Part shown: positions 1-8,390 of the stretch, one piece after another
Numbering within the stretch: the first letter of the stretch is position 1
How the letters are laid out: every line of letters begins with the position of its first letter
Assembly (NCBI GenBank): GCA_965116335.1
Contig: OZ220677.1
Location: forward strand, 1,054,001-1,118,000
Direction: 5' to 3'
DNA length: 64,000 nucleotides
Origin: G963663315 sp965116335
Lineage (GTDB): Bacteria; Pseudomonadota; Gammaproteobacteria; Arenicellales; Poriferihabitantaceae
Notes under the pieces: model-generated
The model's input: the letters and a program-made list of their open reading frames with translations, nothing else
What the model was told of the DNA's origin: nothing
Databases searched by the model: none
Translations under genes and position numbers: made by a program

Positions 1-2
1 TA

Positions 3-704
3 TTTCGGGCAAAGACCAATAACTGGCAATCTCCGCGGGGTCGCAGGACGGAAGCCGCAGTTAAAAGGATACGCCGGGAGCATTCCAGTCGGGGACGAGG
101 CCAGTCCGACCCCCTCACTGCGGAAGATGTAACGAGGATAATGGCGTGCGCCTGCGCCCCCCGTCCGGTCGGACGGGGTGGCAAGTATCGGGAAAGTGCG
201 GAGAAAGCCACTGCAAGGGGACGGATTGACAAGGCCATGATCGGGCTGTTGTTCCAGGCTGGGTTACGGGTATCCGAACTGCTTGCCCTGCAATGGCGCG
301 ACATACAGGAGTCCATGGATATGCCGGGAGCCTTGCTGATTCGTGTTCGGGCCAGCAAGACCAACCAGGCGGGTGACGAGACCGATATACGTCTGATCAA
401 AAACGAATGCGCCAGTGCAGTAAAGGCCATCTCGGCGCCAGATGTAAAACCGGAGGCCTGGGTATTCGACGGCATGAGCAAGGCAACCGCCAACTATCGT
501 GTGAAACAGATGGCAAAGTATGCCGGAGTGGAAGGCCGCATCACGACCCATTCCGGGCGCATCGGTCTGGCATCCGAGTTGACCCGGCGCGGCGCGTCCA
601 TGCAGGAAGTCATGCTCGCCGGAAACTGGCGCTCATCGCAGATGGTGGCGCACTATAGTGCCGGGGCTACGGCAGAGCGCGGAGCGGTGGCGAAGTACCT
701 GTAG
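3..704 (+). CDS. Tyrosine recombinase / phage-type integrase, 5' end outside window
   Basis: The reading frame is open from the first bases of the window, so this is the C-terminal part of a longer gene. It has the catalytic core of tyrosine recombinases: the first Arg in the AGLRVSELLAL helix, a Lys in the beta-hairpin (RASKTNQ), the H-x-x-R box (HSGR), Trp in the usual His/Trp position (GNWRSS) and the nucleophilic Tyr in VAHYSAG. The protein ends about 18 residues after the Tyr, as is usual. It would cut and rejoin DNA by a 3'-phosphotyrosine link, for integration of a mobile element or resolution. The element it belongs to is not visible; its downstream neighbour is a BamC-like gene only 65 bases away, so it may be an element edge or a stray integrase gene. 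Xer proteins are an alternative, but the Trp replacement and loose motif fit phage-type integrases better. Confidence 0.85.
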   Translation, partial: FRAKTNNWQSPRGRRTEAAVKRIRREHSSRGRGQSDPLTAEDVTRIMACACAPRPVGRGGKYRESAEKATARGRIDKAMIGLLFQAGLRVSELLALQWRDIQESMDMPGALLIRVRASKTNQAGDETDIRLIKNECASAVKAISAPDVKPEAWVFDGMSKATANYRVKQMAKYAGVEGRITTHSGRIGLASELTRRGASMQEVMLAGNWRSSQMVAHYSAGATAERGAVAKYL

Positions 705-769
705 CACTTTCCCGGTATTATGTGGTAGCCTTGCGCCTACAATTTCACCTGAATTTCTGGTCATCAAAA

Positions 770-1555
770 GTGTATTTACCTGTTATCCGGTCGATTGCGA
801 CCGCCACAGCGCTCACTCTGCTTCTGCTCATCTCCGGTTGCGGATCCTCCCTGTTCGAGTCGAACACCGAAGACCCCCAAAGCGGGCCTGAGGATCTCAA
901 GAAACTGGACCCGGATGCGCCGAAGCACAGACCGCTGAAAACAAAAGCCAAAAAGCAAAAAGCCAGGCTGTACAAGCCGGCAACCACGGTATCACTCGAG
1001 ATCCCACCTGATCTGATCAACACGACTAATCAGACCGTGCTCGACAATCTGGAGGAAAGCAAACAGAATAAAATCAGGGTGCTGCCTGAAATAGTCGGTG
1101 CGAGAATCGTCAAAAAGGACGACATACACGGCCTGGAAGTCGACACCAATGTGGAGGCTGCCTGGGAAACCGTCACCCGATTCTGGGCTTTGAGCAATAT
1201 CAATCTGGTCGAGTACAACCCGGAAGCAGGCACCATGGAGACCGAATGGATCGAAAGTCCACAGGCAGAGGACCCGGAGGCATCCTATATCTCCCGGATG
1301 TCCAGAGACATACTCACCTCGCTGACCAAAGGCAATACGAGACTGGACAAATACCGGGTCCGGTTCGAGAGAATTTCGTCTGACCAGTCATTCCTGCATG
1401 TCGCCCATAGAGCCAGCGCGAGGAAAGAGGCCGCAAAAGTAAGCCAGAGAAAAACCAGCGAGTTCGAATGGGTCGAGCTATCCTCCGACCCGAACAGTGT
1501 AGCTGACTTCCTGCAACACCTGATACTGGTTTTTGACGACCCGGAATCCTCCTGA
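770..1555 (+). CDS. bamC: Outer membrane lipoprotein, BamC-like (BAM complex)
   Basis: About 261 residues from the GTG at 770; a GTG at 722 gives a longer form, but the 770 start puts a proper signal peptide (Val-Tyr-Leu-Pro then a Leu-rich core) directly before the lipobox LISG-Cys. After the Cys comes a low-complexity Pro/Lys linker, then a stretch with IPPDLI and IRVLPEIVGARI that resembles the BamC family, and two mixed alpha/beta halves. BamC is an accessory lipoprotein of the outer-membrane beta-barrel assembly machine. In enterobacteria bamC follows dapA; that neighbour is absent here. Divergent from well-studied members, so the family call is good but the exact partnership is inferred. 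Confidence 0.72.
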   Translation: MYLPVIRSIATATALTLLLLISGCGSSLFESNTEDPQSGPEDLKKLDPDAPKHRPLKTKAKKQKARLYKPATTVSLEIPPDLINTTNQTVLDNLEESKQNKIRVLPEIVGARIVKKDDIHGLEVDTNVEAAWETVTRFWALSNINLVEYNPEAGTMETEWIESPQAEDPEASYISRMSRDILTSLTKGNTRLDKYRVRFERISSDQSFLHVAHRASARKEAAKVSQRKTSEFEWVELSSDPNSVADFLQHLILVFDDPESS

Positions 1556-1575
1556 CAGACTGCGGAACAAGGCGC

Positions 1576-2703
1576 TTGCAACCGCATATTTTCATCCTGA
1601 TCACGCGGGGTGATACCGGCGGCGCCCAGCAGCACATCCTCAGCCTGATCCGCCACCTGCGGCATCGAATACGCTTTACTCTGGGCTGTGGGGAGTCGGG
1701 TTATCTGGTCACCCAGGCCGATAAAATGGGAGTTGAAACCATCATCGTCCCTCACTTGAAAAGGCCGATAGCGCCATTGACCGACATTCGATGTGTGCGG
1801 GCCTTGAGACAGATACTGAAGCGGGAAAACCCCGACCTGGTGCATCTGCACTCATCCAAGGCGGGAGTGGTCGGTCGTCTGGCAGCCAGATCCATTCACA
1901 TTAAATCCCTGTTTACCGCCCATGGCTGGGCATTTACCGAAGGCAGCGGCCTGGTCCGCAGAAGCTATGGTTTGATCACCGAGTGGATCATGGCCAGATT
2001 CGGCGATGGCACCATTGCGGTATCCGGGTACGATTTCAGGCTGGCGAAAAAGTTCGGTGTGATCGGAGGCGATGGTTCCGGGAACAGGCGGGGCTGGCTG
2101 ATACCCAACGGGGTACGGCCCGTTCAGGTTGCGGCGCGGGGGAAGCGGGCACACAAACACAGCGGCAAACCAGCCAGGCTGTTGCATGTCGGACGCCTGG
2201 AAAGACCGAAAAACCAACGCCTCCTGATCGAGGCCGCGTCGATGATCGAACGGGATTTCAGCCTGACCATTGTCGGCAACGGGCAACTCCGACCCGGACT
2301 GGATGAACAGGTGGACCGCCATGGACTGGCTGACCGGGTCACCTTTGTCGAAAGTTCACAGGCTGACCCTTACTTCGCCGACGCCGACATTTTCGTGCTG
2401 AGTTCGGATTACGAAGGATTACCGCTAGTCATCCTGGAGGCGATGAGTGCCGGTCTGCCAATCGTATCCACCGATGTCGGCGGAGTCTGTGAAGCGGTAT
2501 CGGATGGTGTTTCCGGGTTTCTGGCAAGCCGGGGGGATGCGGAGGGACTGAGCGAAAAACTGACCCGATTGATTGACGATGAAGACCTGCGCCGTGAGTT
2601 TGGCAGGGAAGGACGGAGGATTTATCTGGATCAGTTCACCGAACAACGTATGTGTGAGCAAACCCTGGCTGTCTATCAGACGCTTATTGGCGGGAACCCC
2701 TGA
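1576..2703 (+). CDS. Glycosyltransferase family 4 (GT-B fold)
   Basis: About 375 residues with a TTG start at 1576, 20 bases after the BamC-like stop. The N-terminal Rossmann half has the glycine-rich RGDTGGAQQH loop typical of GT4 enzymes that bind the acceptor. The C-terminal half has HVGRLERPKN and the donor-binding EGLPLVILEAMSAGLP motif with the two glutamates seven residues apart (EX7E retaining enzymes). It should move a sugar from a nucleotide-sugar donor onto a lipid-linked or cell-surface glycan at the cytoplasmic face of the inner membrane. The sugar and acceptor cannot be read from sequence. The 3' end overlaps the convergent nucleotidyltransferase gene by 20 bases. Confidence 0.88.
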   Translation: MQPHIFILITRGDTGGAQQHILSLIRHLRHRIRFTLGCGESGYLVTQADKMGVETIIVPHLKRPIAPLTDIRCVRALRQILKRENPDLVHLHSSKAGVVGRLAARSIHIKSLFTAHGWAFTEGSGLVRRSYGLITEWIMARFGDGTIAVSGYDFRLAKKFGVIGGDGSGNRRGWLIPNGVRPVQVAARGKRAHKHSGKPARLLHVGRLERPKNQRLLIEAASMIERDFSLTIVGNGQLRPGLDEQVDRHGLADRVTFVESSQADPYFADADIFVLSSDYEGLPLVILEAMSAGLPIVSTDVGGVCEAVSDGVSGFLASRGDAEGLSEKLTRLIDDEDLRREFGREGRRIYLDQFTEQRMCEQTLAVYQTLIGGNP

Positions 2704-3793
2704 ATTTCGCCAGTAATCGCCGGGCAAACCAGTAAAGGACTCTCGCCGGGTGCCGGACCCACCGCACCAGAGCCAGGCTGCGTTCCGGGGGTACAGCATA
2801 ATAAATATGCCGCCACCAATCCGAACAATTCAGCAATCTGTTCAATTTATCGGCCAGCGACCCGGTGCTGTTGTCTATGCTCGATAAAGTCGGAAATCCG
2901 TTGCCAACACCAACCGGAGCACGGACTGTCGGCGCACTCAGTTTTTCGGCTAATACCTCTGGCAACGGAGACAGAAAATGCAGGCACCGCAGAGTGTTGG
3001 TGGTATGGGGTTGTTTCCGTTTGAGTAAAGCCCAGTCTATCTGATCAAAATACCGTGTGGCATAGCCGTAAATATCGGCAACCGCTCCCAGCTTGATTCG
3101 GTCACAAGGCTCGAAAGTATGGTGGCACAGATGTTTCAGCATGTCGTGGTGCCCCAGAGTAAAACACGACCTGCCATCCACCGTGATCGGGTTTGCATCT
3201 TCGATCACCTCATCGAATGACATGCTGGTGGTTGCATCACCTGACAGGGTATCACGATGAATTTCTACCTGAATGACCATACCATTGCTGATGCAGGATG
3301 CTATAGGCAGGTGGTGGTGGTCATACAGATACCCTTGATTCTGGTCGCCTGCGCTATAACCGATTTCCCGCAGTGATTGTTGCGCCAAAACGGCTTTCGA
3401 TGCCGGAACCAGAATGTCAATATCTCCCATCGGGCGCTGATACTGATCTGAATACAGACAGTTGATCAATGCCATGCCTTTCAACAATACGGTTTCGATC
3501 TCCTTTTGCGCAAACTTGTCCAGGATTTGATTCAATGCGTTCGAACGTTCACGGTTTACACGCTGATGTTTTGCCGTGAGTGCCTTGAACAGGATAGCGG
3601 GCTGAACCGGAATTGCAATATCGCAGGATAACAGGTGGGTATACAGCAGATTGCTGAGCGCATGGGACTCGGCTTCCGTGATCAGCGCCTCCCAGTCCTG
3701 GATTTTGAGGGCCAATTGTCTGAATCGCTGTCTGACCGGCGGGTCGAGTTCCAGTCGACAGCAGAGCCGCAGCAAATGGGTATGATCACTCAT
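2684..3793 (-). CDS. Nucleotidyltransferase family protein (NTP_transf_5 type)
   Basis: About 369 residues. The central LLKGMALIN motif followed by RPMGDIDILV, with the paired acidic residues of a minimal nucleotidyltransferase, and the later HRDTL segment match the family of uncharacterised nucleotidyltransferases found beside asparagine-synthetase, PqqD-like and HPr-kinase-like genes. Relatives occur in lasso-peptide and exopolysaccharide clusters, where they are thought to modify a phosphorylated product. It is the last gene of a leftward operon after the HPr-kinase-like gene (19-base gap), so the trio probably acts in one pathway. The substrate is unknown. Confidence 0.75.
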   Translation of the reverse strand: MSDHTHLLRLCCRLELDPPVRQRFRQLALKIQDWEALITEAESHALSNLLYTHLLSCDIAIPVQPAILFKALTAKHQRVNRERSNALNQILDKFAQKEIETVLLKGMALINCLYSDQYQRPMGDIDILVPASKAVLAQQSLREIGYSAGDQNQGYLYDHHHLPIASCISNGMVIQVEIHRDTLSGDATTSMSFDEVIEDANPITVDGRSCFTLGHHDMLKHLCHHTFEPCDRIKLGAVADIYGYATRYFDQIDWALLKRKQPHTTNTLRCLHFLSPLPEVLAEKLSAPTVRAPVGVGNGFPTLSSIDNSTGSLADKLNRLLNCSDWWRHIYYAVPPERSLALVRWVRHPARVLYWFARRLLAKFRGSRQ

Positions 3794-3812
3794 TCCCGTG
3801 AAGATGGGTCGG

Positions 3813-4649
3813 TTAATGAACTCTCTCGATCAGATCGGACAAATCGTCGTAATGCTGATAGCGGACCCGGTAAGCCGGGATATTCCTGACCAGTCGGGTC
3901 ACCTCATTGAATCCGTGTGCAGGCAGGTTTCTGGCAATCACATTGCTTCGCATCAGCTCAAGCCCAGCCTCCGCTCCGGTCAACTTGACCACTTCCGGGA
4001 CAGAATCCCTGCTATAAGTGGGGAAAATAATACGATTGATTGCAGGGAAGTCAGCCTTGAAATCCGGGTTCACCAATCGGTGAGGGATCATGGTGACTGC
4101 CGGGGAAACGCTGAGTTGACTCCGAATCGCATCCAGATCAACGATGGATTGGATCGCCGGAATCCCGCGGGTTTTAACGTTGAGTGGCCGGGTAAACGCA
4201 TTGGTGGCACCGGTCGAAAGGTCAATAGTCACCATTTCATCAGTGTGGTAGCACATGCCGCGGTGCACCAGCCAGGTGGTCACCGAAGTTTTCCCCGCTC
4301 CACTGACTCCGGGAATTAAAATACTGCCGTTGTCATCGGAAACCAGTCCTGCATGAATAGCCAATCTCTGGCAGTTATCACGAATCAGGTGAGACAACAC
4401 ATCACCCATCAACATAACGCCAAGTCCGGCGATACATTCCCCGGTAAAAAGCGATTCACCGTCTCGCGACAGCTTCCAGTTGTCACGTCCCGAGATTGCT
4501 TCCTTCTCGATCAGGAATGTCGTTTTGCTTTTGGCATCGGCTTCCTCCGACAAGTCAGAAAACAGAAACGCCAGCAAGTCGCTGGCTTCCGGATGCATGC
4601 ATTCGACTGTCACCTTGTGCCCGTCAAATGATATTTCCTTTCTGTCCAT
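3813..4649 (-). CDS. HPr-kinase-related P-loop protein (HprK-related kinase A type)
   Basis: About 278 residues from the ATG at 4649 (a TTG two codons earlier is possible). It carries a clear Walker A loop, GVSGAGKTS, placed after an IHAGLV beta-strand as in HPr serine kinases, then a conserved HTDEMVTID segment that supplies an acidic residue for metal and phosphate chemistry. It lacks the N-terminal domain of true HPr kinase. Proteins of this kind pair with small PqqD-like proteins and with NTP_transf_5 nucleotidyltransferases, as here. The known precedent is a kinase in paeninodin-type lasso peptide clusters that phosphorylates the peptide C-terminus; no precursor is visible nearby, so the target here is open. 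Confidence 0.72.
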   Translation of the reverse strand: MDRKEISFDGHKVTVECMHPEASDLLAFLFSDLSEEADAKSKTTFLIEKEAISGRDNWKLSRDGESLFTGECIAGLGVMLMGDVLSHLIRDNCQRLAIHAGLVSDDNGSILIPGVSGAGKTSVTTWLVHRGMCYHTDEMVTIDLSTGATNAFTRPLNVKTRGIPAIQSIVDLDAIRSQLSVSPAVTMIPHRLVNPDFKADFPAINRIIFPTYSRDSVPEVVKLTGAEAGLELMRSNVIARNLPAHGFNEVTRLVRNIPAYRVRYQHYDDLSDLIERVH

Positions 4650-4668
4650 GTGCAAAATGCGGGACGGA

Positions 4669-4953
4669 TTATCCGATCAGTTGAACGGCGTTGTGCTGGA
4701 CCAACAGGTCAATCGTGTCGATCACATCCTGTTCGACCGAGTCATCGCTCTCCGGGAAAGCCTTGGTCAGCAATTCAATCAACTCGGCAACGGTCATTTT
4801 GCCATCACACAGTCGCCAGATCAGTGAAGCCGTAGAGTTCATGTGGATTGATCGGTTTAACTCTGGAGAATACAACAGGAGTTCCCCGTCAATTTCTTCA
4901 AGCTCGAAACCGGATACCGTATTCGGGGTCTTGTTGTATAAGGTAGTTGTCAT
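4669..4953 (-). CDS. PqqD-like peptide-recognition protein
   Basis: A 94-residue protein, the usual size for the PqqD/RRE fold: an N-terminal beta-hairpin (GELLLYSPELNRSIHMN), the conserved SLIWRLCDGKMTVAELIELL helix region and a C-terminal winged helix. PqqD-like proteins bind leader peptides of ribosomally made peptides, or related protein substrates, and hand them to modifying enzymes. It is the first gene of the leftward operon with the HPr-kinase-like and nucleotidyltransferase genes. The 320 bases upstream hold no convincing precursor gene, so it may serve a substrate encoded elsewhere. Confidence 0.78.
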   Translation of the reverse strand: MTTTLYNKTPNTVSGFELEEIDGELLLYSPELNRSIHMNSTASLIWRLCDGKMTVAELIELLTKAFPESDDSVEQDVIDTIDLLVQHNAVQLIG

Positions 4954-5275
4954 GATCTGGTAAACAGGAATTGAGCCCGACTTGGGAAACTGTAGAAAAA
5001 AGGGTACGGTTGAAGTTCAACGAATCTGAATGGGCGGATTATAGTGTCCGTCCAATAAAAATGCAAAATTAAATCATCGAATCACACACCGAAACTGATG
5101 CCAACCGTCACCCCTCGTCCCCACCCGTCATCGTAGGGGTCGGTCTGAAGTGCCGGCCCGCAACCGATGGGAGCGTCTGTTCTTGACAATGTTTCTTGCG
5201 TCCAACTGCCGATTGCGGTACGCTCCGCAACCCGGCCTCAACTAGGGCGGTCTACGGTTTTTAGACGCAAGACAT
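4954..5275. other. Intergenic region between PqqD-like gene and tRNA-Met
   Basis: No gene of convincing quality on either strand. It holds a degenerate copy of a repeated palindromic element (see 5121-5171) and a TTGACA hexamer at 5183-5188 without a good -10 at the right distance. The promoters of the leftward PqqD operon and of the rightward tRNA must lie here but I could not place them securely. Confidence 0.6.
5121..5171. repeat. Degenerate REP-like palindromic element
   Basis: Shares the CCGTCATCGTAGGGG start and CCGCAACCGATGG end of the copies near 43.2 and 45.2 kb, but the inner hairpin arms have diverged (GGGTCGGTCTGAAGTGCCGGCCC). Likely an old member of the same intergenic family. 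Confidence 0.55.
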
Positions 5276-5352
5276 GGCTACGTAGCTCAGCTGGTTAGAG
5301 CACATCACTCATAATGATGGGGTCCCCTGTTCGAATCAGGGCGTAGCCACCA
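5276..5352 (+). tRNA. tRNA-Met (CAT), elongator
   Basis: 77 bases including an encoded CCA. The acceptor arm GGCTACG pairs with CGTAGCC, the D-loop has CTGGTTAG, the anticodon loop reads CTCATAA, and the T-loop TTCGAAT is intact. It starts with a paired G1, lacks the initiator C1-A72 mismatch, and closely resembles the enterobacterial elongator tRNA-Met. A tRNA-Ile2 with lysidine-modified CAT is less likely because the body matches metT/metU. It lies directly next to the defence island. Confidence 0.95.
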
Positions 5353-5472
5353 TCACCCATCCTTGCGGCAACATCGTCAGATTTGGTTGCGCCTCATGTT
5401 ATCGCGTATCAGTGCTTTGACAAGACCCACGCCCAGAAAAATACAGACCAGCCCGTCTGCCATCCACCGAGT

Positions 5473-6252
5473 TCAGTCGACGGACCCCATACGGTAACGG
5501 TTATTGATTCCTTGAATCGCCTTAAACAAAATATTAAATCCTTTCATAGCAAGGTCACCACAACAACGCTTAACCTTTTTTTCAGACCCGCAAAAGCACA
5601 TATCGTTCGGCTTTATTATCAGTCCTGAGCCCAGTCGCCTGTCTATCTCGGAATATGTCCCATCAGAAAGATGTCTCAGAGTTACCTCGATAGAACCCGG
5701 ACTATTCAGTTCGTGTTTGAAATCGGCCAAGCCCTCCAGAATTCCAACCTCTCCGTGCTTGAGACCCCGCCAGGGTTCCATGCCGTACTCCTGCCAATAA
5801 CTATGATAGTAAAAATATGGGATTAATAACTTCTCGAAAAAATTCTGGATACTGATATCCTGTTTCATAATCAGCAAAATACGCGCCGGATGACCCAAAC
5901 AAAGTTCTTGCGTCGTCGGATAAACATGCAGGTCAATAACAGGCTTGCCAATTTTCTGTGCATGCGCTTCCAACCGGCCCCCGGTTTCCTTAAAGTGCGG
6001 AATAGAGTTTCCATCAAAATAACCTTCCACCTCAAAACTATCCTCCAGATAATATTTTCCTTGGGTTTCACAGGGACTTTCGTGCCATATCTGGATTTTA
6101 GGAGATACTATCAAGGGAGGTTTAGACTTGGGTTTCATTTTCGCCCTGAACCGTAAAATGCCCACTATAGTATCTCCGTTTTTCACACGAAGTCCTGGGT
6201 AATGCCTCTTTACCCACTCAATATCATGCAAGCTGATCTTCACTTTGCCCAT
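5473..6252 (-). CDS. CBASS E2-like conjugation protein with C-terminal SEC-C zinc motif
   Basis: About 259 residues. The middle shows features of CBASS-associated E2-like proteins: LHVYP, a candidate catalytic Cys in QELCLGHP, then an aromatic helix with IPYFYYHSYW and PWRGLKHGE. In short type II CBASS an E2-like protein without an E1 partner modifies the CD-NTase. The last 40 residues carry a SEC-C zinc site (CFCGSEKKVKRCCG), which is not part of the E2 fold and is found in SecA and many unrelated proteins as an interaction module. The start overlaps the CD-NTase stop by 13 bases, which supports translational coupling. No E1 domain or JAB protease lies beside it. The E2 assignment is by motif and context; an unrelated SEC-C protein is the alternative. 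Confidence 0.6.
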   Translation of the reverse strand: MGKVKISLHDIEWVKRHYPGLRVKNGDTIVGILRFRAKMKPKSKPPLIVSPKIQIWHESPCETQGKYYLEDSFEVEGYFDGNSIPHFKETGGRLEAHAQKIGKPVIDLHVYPTTQELCLGHPARILLIMKQDISIQNFFEKLLIPYFYYHSYWQEYGMEPWRGLKHGEVGILEGLADFKHELNSPGSIEVTLRHLSDGTYSEIDRRLGSGLIIKPNDMCFCGSEKKVKRCCGDLAMKGFNILFKAIQGINNRYRMGSVD

Positions 6253-7322
6253 GCCCGATTTGCTGTAACCGGCGTTGGAGCAGAAATAATAGCGGGAGCA
6301 ACTACCGCCAAGGGAAGAATTAGACTGGAATCATTCGGGAACCACCTTCCAAATTGTTCGCACATTATCCTACAGGCTGTTCTCGCATCGATATTGCTGT
6401 CATACAAGACTTTCTCCATGACACTATGTAGCTCTGTCAGTCTCTCAATTATCGCCTGTCTATCTTCAGGAGCAAGATTTTCATCCAGACAGTGAGAATC
6501 GTCCGAAGGGTCCTTGATGCAACCGTCCACATAATCAATGATTCGACCAGCGACCTTAAAGACCGCAGCATCGTCTTCAACCTCACCTTTTGAAATTCTC
6601 CCATCCTCGAAAGCACGTTCTACCATCGCCATAATAATCAATGATTTCATGGGCGACTTCTTCCATTGATGATCTCTCCATGCCTTGAAATAACAGCAAA
6701 CGCGAAGAAACTGTTGACCATACCTCTCTACACATTCCAAAACCCAGTCAATAATCCGCATAGGGTCGGATTCAATCCATCCCTTTTCCCTATGAGCAAG
6801 CAAGATCGGTCCTGCAAGACCATGATACGCAATATTTGCATCTTTATACAACGAATAATAACTTGACTGATGGCTGGACGCTTCCTCTGACAGGTGCCCA
6901 CTCATTACGAAATAACAAGGGACATCAATATGTTTATCATCACAGATAATGAGTCGGCTACAGGAAGGCTTGCTTGTATCAAGCCGCCAATCATGGCGAT
7001 TAGCCAGTTCCTCCAATGCCTGATCTACTGCATTAAATAATCCTGCTGACACATATCCAGCGTTTCCCCCTGTAATTTTCAGGTGGGAAAAATAAGCTCC
7101 ATCATCTAAATCCATACGTTGAGGGGGCACATGGTTGGGACGATTCAAAGTATGGTAAGCATAAGACCCCTGGGTCATAAATTTAATTTCCCCGAACTTC
7201 TGTCGCAAATGGGAACGAACATTCCGCCTGGCCGCTTGTAAAGCGCTCTTGTCCTTACGAGGAATTTGCAGATTTTCATGAAACCGTTGGAGTATATTAT
7301 GTAGATTTCTCTGTTTATTCAT
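6240..7322 (-). CDS. dncV: CBASS cyclic nucleotide synthase, DncV-like CD-NTase
   Basis: About 360 residues. It has the nucleotidyltransferase signature of CD-NTases: GSYAY followed by RMDLDDGAYF (the GS...DxD metal site) and a third acidic strand in HIDVPCYFV. The layout resembles Vibrio DncV, which makes 3',3'-cGAMP upon phage infection; product specificity here is inferred from the patatin effector next to it. It sits 3 bases after capV and overlaps the E2-like gene. The C-terminus reads RAWAK, so it does not end on the glycine or alanine expected for E2-mediated C-terminal conjugation unless the last residue is removed. Confidence 0.85.
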   Translation of the reverse strand: MNKQRNLHNILQRFHENLQIPRKDKSALQAARRNVRSHLRQKFGEIKFMTQGSYAYHTLNRPNHVPPQRMDLDDGAYFSHLKITGGNAGYVSAGLFNAVDQALEELANRHDWRLDTSKPSCSRLIICDDKHIDVPCYFVMSGHLSEEASSHQSSYYSLYKDANIAYHGLAGPILLAHREKGWIESDPMRIIDWVLECVERYGQQFLRVCCYFKAWRDHQWKKSPMKSLIIMAMVERAFEDGRISKGEVEDDAAVFKVAGRIIDYVDGCIKDPSDDSHCLDENLAPEDRQAIIERLTELHSVMEKVLYDSNIDARTACRIMCEQFGRWFPNDSSLILPLAVVAPAIISAPTPVTANRAWAK

Positions 7323-7325
7323 GGT

Positions 7326-8309
7326 TTATCTCCTTGAAATATATGAGTCAAAAGGTTTTGCGGTATGGGAAAGGAAGTCGGTTGCCTCAAGCTCTCCGAT
7401 AAACTTCCTGGCTGATTCCTCGCCCATTGATTTCAATGTCTGGATTGCTGCTTGACTGGTCACATCAAGGCCAATGTTCTTTTCTTGTTCGCTGGTCGGA
7501 AGTTCATCAATCAAGTGATACCTGCGATCAAGCTGATGCCGCAACATGAAGTCGGCCGTTTTTTCTTGAGTGGATGCAGTCAGGAGAAAGAGTTTTTCCC
7601 GCCAATTAACGATTCCTTTGTTCAGTCTCTTACTGGCATCCATGCGAAACTCACCTCCCATCGTGCCAATCGAAAGCAGATGTATATCTTCAATAGCCTG
7701 ACCACAAAAATATATCGCCTCATGGATGCCAAACAATCCCGGCGCATTCCCAATCAGTCCACCGTCCACATAGCATGAGTTTGTATCTTCTGATCTATAA
7801 ATCGGGAAAAATACAGGTGCTGCACTGGTTGCCATTGCGACATCGGACATTCTCCTTTTATAGTCCTCCCGTAACCTTTCGTTATGAGATGTTTTAAAAA
7901 ATTGTGGCTTACCGGCTGAATAATTTACGGCAGGAATCAAAAGCCGATAGGGGCTGTCCGCGAGCGTATGATTGTCAAACAGCTTATCCACCATTCGTTT
8001 GAGTTGTCTGTTTTGGTACTTGGCTTTGCACAGGCTTTTGCACAGGCTGGAGAGCCATCCTTTACGACTGCAAAATGTTTCAGGAAATATTTCAGGGCCA
8101 TGCTGTTCCATTAGATTCACAATATCACGGGCTGGTTTCTCCAGAGCTAATGCCATTGCCAGGATTCCTCCGATGGATGTCCCGCAAATCAAGTCGAAAC
8201 ATTGGGCGACAGGCTTTCCTGCCTGTTCTTCCAGCCGTTCCAGAACCGTAGCCGTATATAGTCCGCGGAATCCACCCCCTGACAGGGCTAATATGTTGAA
8301 TCTACTCAT
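7326..8309 (-). CDS. capV: CBASS effector, patatin-like phospholipase CapV
   Basis: About 327 residues from the ATG at 8309; a TTG at 8345 gives 12 more residues, but MSRFNILALSGGG is the natural start of this fold. The patatin hallmarks are all present: SGGGFRG oxyanion loop, GTSIGG with the nucleophilic Ser, and the Asp of the catalytic dyad in DGGLIGN. In characterised systems the partner CD-NTase makes cGAMP, which activates CapV to degrade inner-membrane phospholipid and stop phage spread by killing the cell. It is the first gene of the three-gene leftward operon. Confidence 0.88.
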   Translation of the reverse strand: MSRFNILALSGGGFRGLYTATVLERLEEQAGKPVAQCFDLICGTSIGGILAMALALEKPARDIVNLMEQHGPEIFPETFCSRKGWLSSLCKSLCKAKYQNRQLKRMVDKLFDNHTLADSPYRLLIPAVNYSAGKPQFFKTSHNERLREDYKRRMSDVAMATSAAPVFFPIYRSEDTNSCYVDGGLIGNAPGLFGIHEAIYFCGQAIEDIHLLSIGTMGGEFRMDASKRLNKGIVNWREKLFLLTASTQEKTADFMLRHQLDRRYHLIDELPTSEQEKNIGLDVTSQAAIQTLKSMGEESARKFIGELEATDFLSHTAKPFDSYISRR

Positions 8310-8390
8310 GGTAGCAAACTTACCACTTCTCCGAATTAGTGTCAATTTAGATTAGTGCCAAAAATGTCAAAAATAGAGACGTACTCGTAC

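Noticed and set aside
5183..5224. Sigma70 promoter of the tRNA-Met gene
   Set aside because: TTGACA is present, but the nearest -10-like hexamer (TACGCT) is about 30 bases away.
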